A stretch of DNA of 64,000 nt from Acidimicrobiia bacterium (GTDB lineage Bacteria > Actinomycetota > Acidimicrobiia > Spongiisociales > UBA5794), in NCBI GenBank assembly GCA_003235475.1, contig QJWC01000087.1, positions 1 through 64,000 on the forward strand, written 5' to 3'. Within the stretch, counting starts at the first letter, position 1, and each line of letters starts with the position of its first letter. The translations under genes were made by a program, and so were the position numbers. The notes under the pieces were generated by a model, which had not been told where the DNA came from, searched no databases, and saw only the letters and a program-made list of their open reading frames with translations. Below are positions 37,015 to 45,050 of the stretch, in pieces.

Positions 37015-37632
37015 TCAGTTGGCAGACAAATCGGGGGAGTTCCAGCGATTGCGGTGGAGTTGTTCCTCGAGTGGGCGGCGGCGCCTCGTGGTGCCCGATC
37101 CGATTGGGCGCTCATGGTCCGAGCGGTATCCCAGGCCGACGACGCCGACCTGATGGCATCGATCCGGCACCCCGAATGCGGCGCGGACCTCGGCTTCGCC
37201 GCGGCTGATGCCGAAGATCCACGTGTCGAGCCCTTCGTTGATCGCCGCGAACTGCAACGCCATGGCAGCCATACCCCCATCGACGTCCCAGAACTTCACG
37301 GGCCACGCAGCGGCGTTGTCCAGTCCGAAGGCGATCTTGTCCTCAGCCGAGTACCGCGCGAGGTACCGCTCAGGATCCGACCAGACGATCACGAGACACG
37401 GCGGCGTGTCGACGCCTTCGGGCAGCTCGTACCCGTCGTCCGTGGTGAGGTCCCAGTACGTCGCGACGGCAGCCGGGTCGTCGAGCACGAGGAACTCGGT
37501 GCCCTGCGAGAACCCGGCGGTCGGGGAACGGCGCGCGATGTCGACGATGCGGTCGAGAACCTCGGGCGGCGGAATGTCCCTTCGGTAACTCCGAATGCTG
37601 CGACGACGGCGAATGATGTCGGAGAAGTCCAT
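37015..37632 (-). CDS. Nitroreductase-family protein
   Basis: An FMN-dependent NAD(P)H oxidoreductase of 205 residues. The N-terminus DFSDIIRRRRSIRSYRRDIPP is the FMN phosphate-binding pattern, and the central PEGVDTPPCLVIVW and the GMAAMALQFAAINEGL helix belong to the nitroreductase fold. The physiological substrate is unknown. It is convergent with the HNH gene (14 bases between stops). Upstream on its strand TAGAGT is followed by 6 bases and the ATG, a leaderless head. An in-frame shadow extends beyond, but ATG 37632 suits the family. Confidence 0.9.
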   Translation of the reverse strand: MDFSDIIRRRRSIRSYRRDIPPPEVLDRIVDIARRSPTAGFSQGTEFLVLDDPAAVATYWDLTTDDGYELPEGVDTPPCLVIVWSDPERYLARYSAEDKIAFGLDNAAAWPVKFWDVDGGMAAMALQFAAINEGLDTWIFGISRGEAEVRAAFGVPDRCHQVGVVGLGYRSDHERPIGSGTTRRRRPLEEQLHRNRWNSPDLSAN

Positions 37633-37638
37633 CCGGCG

Positions 37639-37644
37639 ACTCTA
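37639..37644 (-). promoter_or_regulatory. -10 element of the nitroreductase gene (leaderless type)
   Basis: TAGAGT on the minus strand, 6 bases before the ATG at 37632. Confidence 0.5.
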
Positions 37645-37720
37645 GGTACAACCCCGCGCCCGTGTGCATGGGAACCTCGCACGCCGAATCGACGTTGACT
37701 GGGTACCCCGGGGAGGGAAC

Positions 37721-38311
37721 GTGGAGCGCATTCGGCGGTACAAATGGCTGATCATCGCGGGAGGTACGGCCCTCGCGCTCGTCGCATTTCTGCTGTTCCG
37801 CCCGGACAAGCTCTTCGTCGACGACGTGGTCGACGAGTCGCTCGCTGATGCGTTCACCACGACGTCGACGACTCTCGTGTCGAACGCACCGGAGAACCCG
37901 GCGACGACGACCGGGCCCACGAACGACACCCCGACGTCCGGGGAGGTCTCGACGACAACCACCCAGCCAGCAGCCAGCGAACCTGAAGCGATCGCAACGG
38001 GCTCCTGGGTAGGGATCGATCATTCGGCAGTCGGGACGGCAACGGTGTATGAGTTCGATGGCGAATACATCCTCCGATTCGAGGACGACACGGACATCCA
38101 GAACGGACCGGATCTCTACGTGTGGGTCCTCCCCGGCACCGAGTTCACCGGGGCGATTCCCGACGAATATCTCGACCTCGGCAAGATCAAGGGCAATGTC
38201 GGCGGTCAGAACTACGAACTCCCGGACTCCTTCGACCCGGAGGTCCACGGAACGGTCCTCGTCTGGTGTCTTCGCTTTTCGGTTCCGTTCGCTGCGGCCA
38301 GCCTCGCGTAG
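37721..38311 (+). CDS. Membrane-anchored DM13-domain protein
   Basis: A 196-residue protein with a cytoplasmic start (ERIRRYK), one membrane anchor (about 8-26), a Thr/Ser-rich low-complexity linker (about 45-90) and a DM13 domain outside the membrane (about 95-196). The hallmark is the end of the domain VLVWCLRFSVPFAAASL with its conserved cysteine. DM13 domains are thought to take part in redox or electron transfer; no partner is adjacent. GTG at 37721 has a GGGGAGGG site; an in-frame ATG at 37664 would add residues without support. Confidence 0.85.
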   Translation: MERIRRYKWLIIAGGTALALVAFLLFRPDKLFVDDVVDESLADAFTTTSTTLVSNAPENPATTTGPTNDTPTSGEVSTTTTQPAASEPEAIATGSWVGIDHSAVGTATVYEFDGEYILRFEDDTDIQNGPDLYVWVLPGTEFTGAIPDEYLDLGKIKGNVGGQNYELPDSFDPEVHGTVLVWCLRFSVPFAAASLA

Positions 38312-38342
38312 TCGTCGGGGGGCGCAGACGGAAGCGCGACGC

Positions 38343-38348
38343 TATCTT
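38343..38348 (+). promoter_or_regulatory. -10 element of the VOC gene (leaderless type)
   Basis: TATCTT, 6 bases, then ATG at 38355. Confidence 0.5.
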
Positions 38349-38354
38349 CGCCAC

Positions 38355-38696
38355 ATGGAAGCGACACTCGACCATCTCTACCGCGAGACCCATCACTGGG
38401 ACTCTTCCGTTGCCTTCTGGGCGAACCTCGGGTACGGCTTCGCCGAACAATGGGGGAGCGAACCACACCGCGCCGGCAGGTTGACGAACGGCACGACCAG
38501 CATCGTGCTCGCGGAGGTACCCGAGGACACCCAACCCGACAGCGTCGCGTTTCTGTCATCGGGGAACCTGGAAGACGTTGCGGAAGCAACGAACGGCAAC
38601 ATCGTGGAGACCCACTGGGGCACACGCATGATCTCCCTGAAGGACCCTGAAGGACGGACGGTCAACGTCGAAGCGCGATCCGGGGAGGACTCGTGA
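38355..38696 (+). CDS. Glyoxalase/bleomycin-resistance (VOC) family protein
   Basis: A 113-residue single-module VOC protein: beta-alpha-beta-beta-beta fold with FWANLGYGFAEQW, SIVLAEVPE and ISLKDPEGRTVNVEA at the end. VOC members bind metal through two residues per module and act as isomerases, dioxygenases or resistance proteins; which applies here is not evident. ATG at 38355 is preceded by a leaderless -10; the reading from 38049 lies over the DM13 gene. It overlaps the next GTG by 4 bases. Confidence 0.8.
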   Translation: MEATLDHLYRETHHWDSSVAFWANLGYGFAEQWGSEPHRAGRLTNGTTSIVLAEVPEDTQPDSVAFLSSGNLEDVAEATNGNIVETHWGTRMISLKDPEGRTVNVEARSGEDS

Positions 38697-39100
38697 GGCT
38701 CACATCTGCAATGCTCGCCGACTCCGCCCAGGTGCAGAGTGGCAAGCTCTTCGTCCTCGGAGGCGGTTTCGACACCATCTCCGTTCGTTCCGTCCCTGCC
38801 GTACACCGCTCCCTGAGCCTCGCGATGGTCGCCGAGGTCGAACCTGAAGAGCGCCAACGCGACCTCGAACTCGGCATCAAGCTCATCGACGAGGACGGAA
38901 ACGACATCGGCGTCGAGGCCAAGGGGAAGCTGCGGGTCGGTGCGCCACCCAACCTTCCTCCCGGTTCGGCGAGCATCGTCCCCATCGTCAGCCCGTTTCA
39001 CAACATCACGTTCCCCGAGGCGAAGGGGTACACCTTCGTCGTCTCGCTGAACGAGGTCGAACTCGCCCGCGTCGCGTTCCGGGTGGTCGCAGCGCAGTGA
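38693..39100 (+). CDS. DUF6941-family protein
   Basis: A 135-residue protein beginning MRLTSAMLADSAQVQSGKLFVLGGGFDTI, the pattern of DUF6941, a family of actinobacterial and phage-related proteins of unknown role. It is predicted to be a beta sandwich with a LGIKLIDEDGNDIG turn, resembling ligand-binding or tail-like folds. No catalytic residues are obvious. GTG at 38693 overlaps the VOC gene stop (GTGA) and its own stop overlaps pgsA, so it is the middle of a four-base-coupled run. Confidence 0.75.
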   Translation: MRLTSAMLADSAQVQSGKLFVLGGGFDTISVRSVPAVHRSLSLAMVAEVEPEERQRDLELGIKLIDEDGNDIGVEAKGKLRVGAPPNLPPGSASIVPIVSPFHNITFPEAKGYTFVVSLNEVELARVAFRVVAAQ

Positions 39101-39648
39101 TCAAGGATCTCTGGAACGTCCCGAACGTCGTTTCACTCCTCAGGCTTGCGCTCATCCCCGGATTTGTCTGGTTGGTCGCTGCAGGGGAACACGGCTGGGC
39201 CGGCGTCCTTCTCGGGGTGATCGGCGCAACGGATTGGGTCGACGGATACCTGGCTCGGAGACTCGACCAGGTCACGGAGATCGGCAAGTTCCTCGACCCG
39301 CTTGCCGATCGCATTGCCGTCATCGTGGCCGTCATCGCCGGGCTTGCGTCCGGGGTGCTCCCGTCCTGGTTCGCCATCACCCTGATCGTTCGTGAGGCTC
39401 TCATGGCGGTGGGAGCTGCGTACGGTTGGTCGAAGGGTGTGACGAGACTGGACGTCAGATGGATCGGGAAGGCAGCGACCATGGCCGTCTACATGTCGGT
39501 CGGCTTCTTCTACATCGGGCGCGGCTTCGATGTGGACGCGGTGGTCGCTGCCGCCTACGTGTTCGGCCTCCCCGGGCTGATCCTCTACTACGTCGTCGGC
39601 ATTCAGTACTTCGGCGACATGAAGAAGGCGATTTCCGTCGCAAACTAG
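39097..39648 (+). CDS. CDP-alcohol phosphatidyltransferase (PgsA-like)
   Basis: Membrane enzyme that joins a CDP-diacylglycerol phosphatidyl group to an alcohol, probably glycerol 3-phosphate or inositol phosphate. The 183-residue protein has the full motif DWVDGYLARRLDQVTEIGKFLDPLAD (DG-x2-AR-x8-G-x3-D-x3-D) and five or six membrane helices. The substrate choice between PGP synthase and a second isoform is open; mycobacteria have pgsA2 at this place (Rv1822, from memory). GTG start overlaps the previous stop (GTGA). Confidence 0.88.
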   Translation: MIKDLWNVPNVVSLLRLALIPGFVWLVAAGEHGWAGVLLGVIGATDWVDGYLARRLDQVTEIGKFLDPLADRIAVIVAVIAGLASGVLPSWFAITLIVREALMAVGAAYGWSKGVTRLDVRWIGKAATMAVYMSVGFFYIGRGFDVDAVVAAAYVFGLPGLILYYVVGIQYFGDMKKAISVAN

Positions 39649-39675
39649 GATGTCGGGACCCAATCGGAGGACACG

Positions 39676-40056
39676 TTGAACTACCCGGAAGACCTCAAGT
39701 ACGCCGAGAACCACGAGTGGGCTCGGCTCGAAGCCGACAACCGAGTCCGCATGGGTATCTCGGACTACGCGCAGGATGCACTCGGCGACGTCGTGTACGT
39801 CGAACTCCCGGAACTCGGCGCAAAGGTCGCACAAGGGGACCCGTTCTCCGAGGTCGAGTCGACCAAATCCCTCTCCGACGTGTACGCCCCTGTCTCCGGA
39901 TCCATCGTCGAGGTCAATGACGCCCTCGAAGACCATCCCGAGCTCGTCAACGCATCCCCCTACGGTGACGGCTGGTTCTGTGTGATCGCGGCGGACGATC
40001 CATCCGAACTCGACAGCCTCATGGACCAAGCCGCCTACGCCGCGACCCTCGACTGA
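39676..40056 (+). CDS. gcvH: Glycine cleavage system H protein
   Basis: Lipoyl carrier that shuttles the aminomethyl group between P, T and L proteins. The 126-residue protein has the lipoylation site EVESTKSLSDVYAP with Lys64 and the family N-terminus EDLKYAENHEWA. TTG at 39676 is the start, 6 bases after GGAGG. GcvT is encoded 6 kb on at 45539; the P protein is not in the window. The following FHA gene GarA is known in mycobacteria to govern glutamate metabolism, so the pairing with gcvH is conserved. Confidence 0.95.
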   Translation: MNYPEDLKYAENHEWARLEADNRVRMGISDYAQDALGDVVYVELPELGAKVAQGDPFSEVESTKSLSDVYAPVSGSIVEVNDALEDHPELVNASPYGDGWFCVIAADDPSELDSLMDQAAYAATLD

Positions 40057-40103
40057 TTCTCGCCCCTCGGATAACACTCGACCACAACTTGAGGGTTCGC
40101 GAG

Positions 40104-40109
40104 TACCAT
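40104..40109 (+). promoter_or_regulatory. -10 element of the FHA gene (leaderless type)
   Basis: TACCAT, 6 bases, then ATG at 40116. Confidence 0.5.
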
Positions 40110-40115
40110 GAACCC

Positions 40116-40526
40116 ATGGCTGATGACGCGCGGAAAGATGCGGTCGAGATCGAGCAGGAACCCACTGTCTCATGGGAGCCGGGGCTACCGGACCCGGACG
40201 CACCCGCGGGCGGCAAGGTCGAGGGAGCATTCTCTTGGGCCTTGACGATCGAGGGCGGGCCGCAGACCGGGCTCACCTATGTGCTCGGCCCAGGCAACAC
40301 CGTCGCCGGTCGATCGGGAGAGGCCGAGATCTTTCTCGCCGATGTCACCGTGTCACGAGAGCATGCGCGGTTTTCCGTCGACTCCATGGGCCTCTCGGTT
40401 GCCGATCTCGGGTCGACGAACGGCACGTACGTGAACGGGCGCCGACACGAAGCCGGGATGCTCAACGAGGGGGACGAGTTGATGATCGGTCGATTCCACC
40501 TCCGGGTGTCAAAGGGCCATGGCTGA
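40116..40526 (+). CDS. garA: FHA-domain protein, GarA/OdhI-like
   Basis: A phosphothreonine-binding protein that in mycobacteria and corynebacteria inhibits 2-oxoglutarate dehydrogenase and regulates glutamate metabolism when unphosphorylated. The 136-residue protein has a disordered N-terminus (1-45) and an FHA domain with GRSGEAEIFL, VTVSREHARF and LGSTNGTYVNG. The mycobacterial ETTS phosphorylation motif is replaced by EPTVS (Thr17), a plausible kinase site. ATG at 40116 follows a leaderless -10. ftsR-like starts 8 bases inside its 3' end. Confidence 0.88.
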   Translation: MADDARKDAVEIEQEPTVSWEPGLPDPDAPAGGKVEGAFSWALTIEGGPQTGLTYVLGPGNTVAGRSGEAEIFLADVTVSREHARFSVDSMGLSVADLGSTNGTYVNGRRHEAGMLNEGDELMIGRFHLRVSKGHG

Positions 40527-41238
40527 GCTCAGAGCCGTCGGCAGCCCGACCAGGCGGACACACTCGATCGGCCAGGTGATCAACCTCCTCCGGGACGAGT
40601 TCCCCGATGTCTCCGTCTCCAAGATCCGTTTCCTCGAGACAAAGGGCCTCGTCCGACCGGACCGGTCGGCATCCGGATATCGCATGTTCACGGACGAGGA
40701 CGTCCAACGGATCCAGTACATCCTGTCCGAACAGCGTGATCACTACCTGCCGCTCAAGGTCATCAAGTCGAAGCTGTCGGCGTGGGAACACGGCGACGAG
40801 TCTCCGGTGGCGCCCGACGGCGGCCCGCCTCCCGAGGCCTACTTCGCATCATCTGGCGTCAGCCTCTCAGCGTCCGAGATCGCACGCTCGTCTGGACTGT
40901 CGAGGGAGCAGCTCGCATCGGTGGTCGACGAGGGGCTCCTGAGACCGACCATGCTGCCTGACGGTTCGCAGGTCTTCACCGACGCAGACCTCCAGATCGC
41001 GAGGGGCGTGCACCGGCTCTTGTCACGCGGTCTCGAGCCGCGCCACCTGCGATCGCTGCGGCTCAGCGCCGACAAACAGGTGGACCTTCTCGGGCAGCTC
41101 GTCGCTCCGATGCTGCGGCATCGGAATCCCGACAACCAGCGGAGGTCCGCCGAGATCCTCGCGGACACGGCACAGGCGTCTGCGCACATCCAGGAAACCA
41201 TCGTGCGCAGTAGGCTTCGCAAACTACTCGAGCACTGA
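40519..41238 (+). CDS. MerR-family regulator, FtsR-like
   Basis: A DNA-binding regulator with an N-terminal MerR winged helix (about 14-85, TRRTHSIGQVINLLR ... VSVSKIRFLETKGLV) and a second helical domain with another MerR-like element (SASEIARSSGLSREQL, about 113-140). The two-domain layout is that of FtsR (Rv1828 homologue), which in corynebacteria activates ftsZ, from literature. 239 residues. It overlaps garA by 8 bases and shares a base with dacA's ATG. Confidence 0.85.
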   Translation: MAELRAVGSPTRRTHSIGQVINLLRDEFPDVSVSKIRFLETKGLVRPDRSASGYRMFTDEDVQRIQYILSEQRDHYLPLKVIKSKLSAWEHGDESPVAPDGGPPPEAYFASSGVSLSASEIARSSGLSREQLASVVDEGLLRPTMLPDGSQVFTDADLQIARGVHRLLSRGLEPRHLRSLRLSADKQVDLLGQLVAPMLRHRNPDNQRRSAEILADTAQASAHIQETIVRSRLRKLLEH

Positions 41239-42302
41239 TGTTTGGTACCTCCCTCGTCTCCCTCACCCTTGTCGCGTCGTCATTGACGCTGCCGCTCGGC
41301 ACAGCGCCGCGCAGCGTCGATGTCGCACCGCCCCCCACGCTCACCGCTGAGCGATGGATCGTCTACGACGCGGACGCCGACGTGGTCCTGGCATCGTGGA
41401 ACGCCAACGATCAGGCATCGATGGCGTCCGTGACCAAGGTCATGACGGCGATGATCGTCATCGACAACGCGGATCTCAGCGAGCTCGTCACCGTCCCCGG
41501 ATTCGCCGTGAACAGCCGCGGGTCCGTCGCTGGCCTCGTCGCCGGCGAGCGGCTCACGGTCAGTGACCTCCTCATCGCCATGCTCGTCCGCAGCGGCAAT
41601 GACGCCGCGATCACCCTCGCCAACCACGTCGGAGGCGGCAGCACAGAGGCGTTCGTCGCGAAGATGAATGCGCGGGCTCAACAGCTCGGGATGACGAACA
41701 CACACTTCGCCAATCCGAATGGCCTCGACGAGGAACGCCACTACTCGACGGCTCGCGATCTCCTCACCCTCATCATCGCGTCCCAGGAATACCCGGATAT
41801 CGCGAGGTTGGCCCGCATCAAGGTGGTCAGCATGCCTCCGGACCCCACCGGCAAGGCGCGGCTCTTCACGAACACCAACAAGCTGCTCGGCACCTATCCG
41901 GGGAACATCGGGCTCAAGACTGGTGACACGCCGTGGGCAGACAAGGTCTTCCTCGGTGTCACAGAGCGTGCCGGAAGACGCATCTACTCGGTCGTCATGC
42001 ACAGCGACGACCATTTCGCGGACACGCGGGCGCTCGTCGAGTGGGCCTTCAGCACCTATTCGGTTCGCGATCGACTCCTCAGACCGCTGTACAGCGAGAT
42101 CGGTGGCGGGGGAGGCGCCTATCCGAAGCCCGACCTGTCCGAAAGCCACGAGCGCCGCCTCTTCGCCATGCCGCCTCTCGATGACGGCCGCTGGCGCACC
42201 TCATCGCTCGGTGACCTGCCGAAGGCCGGTGAGATCGGCCGATGGATAAGAGAGGCGCTTCCGGAGGTCGCAGGCGGGGCCGCGGGCGGCGACGATGGAT
42301 AG
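41238..42302 (+). CDS. D-alanyl-D-alanine carboxypeptidase (PBP5/DacA type)
   Basis: Penicillin-binding protein that trims the terminal D-alanine from peptidoglycan stem peptides. The 354-residue protein has a signal-like hydrophobic start (4-22) and the three serine-enzyme motifs: SVTK (64-67), SGN (near 116) and KTG (LKTGDTPWA). There is no clear C-terminal amphipathic anchor; the chain ends in a Gly/Ala-rich, acidic tail. The ATG shares its A with the ftsR-like stop. hpt begins 8 bases before its end. Confidence 0.9.
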   Translation: MFGTSLVSLTLVASSLTLPLGTAPRSVDVAPPPTLTAERWIVYDADADVVLASWNANDQASMASVTKVMTAMIVIDNADLSELVTVPGFAVNSRGSVAGLVAGERLTVSDLLIAMLVRSGNDAAITLANHVGGGSTEAFVAKMNARAQQLGMTNTHFANPNGLDEERHYSTARDLLTLIIASQEYPDIARLARIKVVSMPPDPTGKARLFTNTNKLLGTYPGNIGLKTGDTPWADKVFLGVTERAGRRIYSVVMHSDDHFADTRALVEWAFSTYSVRDRLLRPLYSEIGGGGGAYPKPDLSESHERRLFAMPPLDDGRWRTSSLGDLPKAGEIGRWIREALPEVAGGAAGGDDG

Positions 42303-42855
42303 CTTGTACGTCGAGGTCATCGACGAAGACACCTTGCAGCGTCGCGTGGCGGAACTGGGAGCCGAGGTCCGCTCCAGCTATGACACGGACGACGTCGTCG
42401 TCGTTGGGATCCTCAAAGGCTCCCTGCTCTTCATGCGCGACCTCCTGCGACACCTCCCGCTGACCTACACGACCGAGTTCCTCGCGCTCACACGATTTGG
42501 CCGTGCCGGACGCGTCGGCGTCTCGCTCGACGTGTCGGTACCCATCGAAGGGCGCGAGGTGCTCCTCGTCCTCGACACGGTCGACACCGGCCTGACGGTG
42601 AACACGATCCACGATCTGCTCGTCGCGAGGGGAGCGGCGAGGGTGCAGACCGTCGCCCTGCTCGACAAGGTGCCCAGGCGGATTGTCGACGTTTCCATCG
42701 ATTTCAGGGGGTTCGAAGTCGGCGACGAGTACCTCCTCGGATACGGCCTCGACTTCGAGGGCCGTTACCGAAACCTTCGCTCGGTGTGGGCCGTGATGGA
42801 CATGGCGCACCTCACCGAGACGCCTGACGCATTCGCTTCGACCGCGTACGGCTGA
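42295..42855 (+). CDS. hpt: Hypoxanthine phosphoribosyltransferase
   Basis: Salvages hypoxanthine and guanine to IMP and GMP using PRPP. The 186-residue protein has the type I PRT fold: VGILKGSLLFMRDLLR (pyrophosphate loop), PRPP motif VLLVLDTVDTGLTV, and the substrate-end motif DEYLLGYGLDFEGRYRN. The PRPP motif normally reads V-x-E-D-x-x-D-T-G; here the Glu is Leu while the Asp residues are kept. ATG at 42295 overlaps the carboxypeptidase gene by 8 bases. Confidence 0.88.
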   Translation: MDSLYVEVIDEDTLQRRVAELGAEVRSSYDTDDVVVVGILKGSLLFMRDLLRHLPLTYTTEFLALTRFGRAGRVGVSLDVSVPIEGREVLLVLDTVDTGLTVNTIHDLLVARGAARVQTVALLDKVPRRIVDVSIDFRGFEVGDEYLLGYGLDFEGRYRNLRSVWAVMDMAHLTETPDAFASTAYG

Positions 42856-42879
42856 CGTTTTCGGCTCCAACCTGCCTGA

Positions 42880-42885
42880 TAGTGT
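42880..42885 (+). promoter_or_regulatory. -10 element of the DUF151 gene (leaderless type)
   Basis: TAGTGT, 7 bases, then ATG at 42893. Confidence 0.5.
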
Positions 42886-42892
42886 TGGGTCC

Positions 42893-43387
42893 ATGAGCGA
42901 CCTCGTACCGCTTGACTTCGTCGGAATCAGGGTCGAGCTGCCCACGAACTCCCCGATTCTCCTCCTTCGGGAGCGAAACGGCACCCGCTACATCCCGATC
43001 TGGATCAACACGCCTGAAGCGACCTCCATCGCGCTGGCGCACGACGGCATCACCCCCCAGCGGCCGTTGACCCACGATCTCGTGGTCTCGGTCATCGAAG
43101 AGCTCGGCGGCCATGTCCGCGACGTCGTCATCACCGAGCTCCGCGGCGGCACCTTCTTCGCCGATCTCACGCTTGTCGTCGGGGACGACGTCCACACGAT
43201 CTCGGCAAGGCCCTCGGACGCCGTCGCGCTGGCGGTCCGCATGGACGCACCCTTGTTCGGCGATCCAGGCGTGCTCGAAGAAGCAGGCGTCGAGATCGCC
43301 GACGAGACCGAAGAGGACGAGATCGAGAAGTTCCGGGAGTTCCTCGACGACATCGACCCCGGCGACTTCGCCGCGAGCGAGCAGTAG
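42893..43387 (+). CDS. Bifunctional nuclease family (DUF151) protein
   Basis: A 164-residue DUF151 protein. In family members this fold has DNase and RNase activity, but its physiological role is unclear. Family signatures visible are PIWINTPEATSIALAHDG, LTHDLVVSVIEELGG and ARPSDAVALAVRMDAPLF. The C-terminus is acidic (EDEIEKFREFLDDIDP). In mycobacteria (Rv1829, from memory) it also follows the garA/merR genes. It is separate from hpt by 37 bases with its own -10 element. Confidence 0.9.
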   Translation: MSDLVPLDFVGIRVELPTNSPILLLRERNGTRYIPIWINTPEATSIALAHDGITPQRPLTHDLVVSVIEELGGHVRDVVITELRGGTFFADLTLVVGDDVHTISARPSDAVALAVRMDAPLFGDPGVLEEAGVEIADETEEDEIEKFREFLDDIDPGDFAASEQ

Positions 43388-43395
43388 GCGCGGCC

Positions 43396-44403
43396 TTGCG
43401 GGTCCCCGTCAATCTTCGGTTCGGGCTGTTCGCTCTCGTGAGCGTGGTCGTCATCGGCACCGTCGGTTTCATCGTCATCGGCGACCTCGACGTCGGCGAA
43501 GCGCTCTATCTCACAATCATCACGATCACAACGCTCGGCCTGAGTTTCACGACGGACCCCTTGACTGGGGTGGAGAAGGCGTGGCTCGCGATCGTGCTCC
43601 TGTCAGGCATGGGAGCAGCCCTGTTCACCCTCACTGCGTCGATGGAGTACGGTTTCGAACTGGTCATCGGGTCCGACTATCGGAAGCGAAGGAAGATGGC
43701 ACGCAGCATCGCATCGTTGAGGGACCACGTCATCGTCTGCGGTTACGGGCGCGTCGGCCACACCGCCGCGGCAACCCTCACTGCTGGCGGAATCGACGTT
43801 GTCGTGGTCGAGCGCGACGCTGAGGCGGCGAGAGACGCCATCAGCCACGAAATCCCGGTCGTCGAGGGCGACGCGACCCGCGATGAGATCCTGATCGAGG
43901 CTGGCATCGAGCGCGCACGCTCCGTGATCGCATGCGTCGAGAGCTCCTCCGACAACCTCGTCATCACGCTCTCTGCAAAGGCGCTCCGCTCGAACATCAG
44001 CGTGACGGCGCGGGCAATCGACCGGGAGACAGAAAAGAAGCTCAACCTCGCAGGGGCCGACGCGGTCGTGACACCTGAACTCGTCGGGGGAGCTCGGATG
44101 GCCCTCCTCGCCACTCGCCCGGACTTTGCCAAGTTCATCGAAACCGTCGTCGACGACACCGGCCACGAGTACCGCATCGAACGCTTCCACATTGCCGAAG
44201 GCTCGCCGATCGTCGGCAAGTCCCTGATGCAGCTCGACCTCAGGGGCAGGGCGGGGGCGATGGTCGTCGGGGTGTCCCGCCACGGCGGCGCCATGAGGGT
44301 CAACCCGGACCCGGCAGAGCCGTTCCGCGCAGGTGACGGCGCGTACGCCCTGGGGACGAAAGAGCAGCTCGCGAGGCTGCGAGTCTTCTTCGAAACGACC
44401 TGA
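43396..44403 (+). CDS. Two-helix ion channel with RCK/TrkA domains (degenerate filter)
   Basis: A 335-residue membrane protein: TM1 (about 9-29), a pore-loop region, TM2 (about 58-82), an RCK_N domain with the Rossmann loop VIVCGYGRVGH (about 113-123), and an RCK_C domain at the end. It resembles a prokaryotic K+ channel of the MthK type, but the selectivity filter reads TTLGL rather than T-V-G-Y/F-G. The role of channel versus sensor is thus unsure. TTG at 43396 sits 9 bases after the DUF151 stop codon with no strong ribosome site, so coupling to the DUF151 gene is likely. Confidence 0.82.
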   Translation: MRVPVNLRFGLFALVSVVVIGTVGFIVIGDLDVGEALYLTIITITTLGLSFTTDPLTGVEKAWLAIVLLSGMGAALFTLTASMEYGFELVIGSDYRKRRKMARSIASLRDHVIVCGYGRVGHTAAATLTAGGIDVVVVERDAEAARDAISHEIPVVEGDATRDEILIEAGIERARSVIACVESSSDNLVITLSAKALRSNISVTARAIDRETEKKLNLAGADAVVTPELVGGARMALLATRPDFAKFIETVVDDTGHEYRIERFHIAEGSPIVGKSLMQLDLRGRAGAMVVGVSRHGGAMRVNPDPAEPFRAGDGAYALGTKEQLARLRVFFETT

Positions 44404-44436
44404 TCGGCCCTCAGAATCGGCTTTTCGCGCGAATGA

Positions 44437-44465
44437 TTGACATGCGCGCGCGGCCACCGTAAGTT
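44437..44465 (+). promoter_or_regulatory. Strong promoter of the second MerR gene
   Basis: TTGACA at 44437-44442, 17-base spacer, TAAGTT at 44460-44465, a near-ideal housekeeping promoter. It drives the 44556 gene with a leader of about 85 bases. Confidence 0.6.
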
Positions 44466-44499
44466 TCATGCGCGTAGTTCGACGGGCGGAATTACACGG

Positions 44500-44520
44500 G
44501 CGTAACCGAAGCGCGTAACC
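44500..44520 (+). repeat. Direct repeat GCGTAACC, possible operator
   Basis: GCGTAACC occurs at 44500-44507 and again at 44513-44520, 13 bases apart, in the leader just downstream of the strong promoter. The spacing of about one helical turn suits a dimeric or tandem regulator, perhaps the MerR protein itself. Confidence 0.35.
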
Positions 44521-44555
44521 TACGGACACAGTCACTGGGTGAGGAGACGCAGGAA

Positions 44556-45050
44556 ATGACGGACAACATCGTGGATACAAATCTCGGATTCGGGTCGCCG
44601 CAGGTGTGCAAAGTGGTGGGTATCAGCTACCGCCAGCTCGACTACTGGGACCGCACCGGCCTGCTCGGCCCATCGATGAAGGCGGCCGCAGGTTCGGGTA
44701 CGCAGCGGAAGTACTCATTCCAGGACATCGTCACCCTCCGCGTCGTGAAGGGCCTCCTCGACGGCGGGACCACCCTCCAGAAGATCAGGCAGGCATTCGA
44801 CCACCTCGAAGAGGAGATCGGCGACGACTGGCGGTTCCAGGACATCACCCTCATCGGTGACGGGACGACCGTCTACGCCGCACGAAGCATGGAGGAGGTC
44901 GTCGACCTCTTCCGGCGCGGCCAGGGTGTGTTCGGCATCGCAGTACAGCCCGTGGTCGATGAGGTTCGCGGCGAGATCCATAGACTGTATCCGGATCAAG
45001 CGGACCTGGCCCCCGCTGCAGAGACCCTCTCGGAAGCGACTGCCACCTGA
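44556..45050 (+). CDS. MerR-family transcriptional regulator
   Basis: A 164-residue regulator with an N-terminal MerR winged helix (about 10-85: FGSPQVCKVVGISYRQLDYWDRTGLLGPS, with the TQRKYSFQDIVTL wing) and a C-terminal helical half without a metal-binding cysteine cluster. It corresponds in place and form to the second MerR gene of mycobacteria (Rv1830, from memory). The ATG follows AGGAA and a long leader with a strong promoter and repeats at 44437-44520. Its stop shares bases with the CTG start of the following gene. Confidence 0.88.
   Translation: MTDNIVDTNLGFGSPQVCKVVGISYRQLDYWDRTGLLGPSMKAAAGSGTQRKYSFQDIVTLRVVKGLLDGGTTLQKIRQAFDHLEEEIGDDWRFQDITLIGDGTTVYAARSMEEVVDLFRRGQGVFGIAVQPVVDEVRGEIHRLYPDQADLAPAAETLSEATAT

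Noticed and set aside
35567-37020. Integrative element in tRNA-Pro
   Set aside because: No copy of the tRNA 3' end is found downstream and no integrase is present; only the HNH gene stands out.
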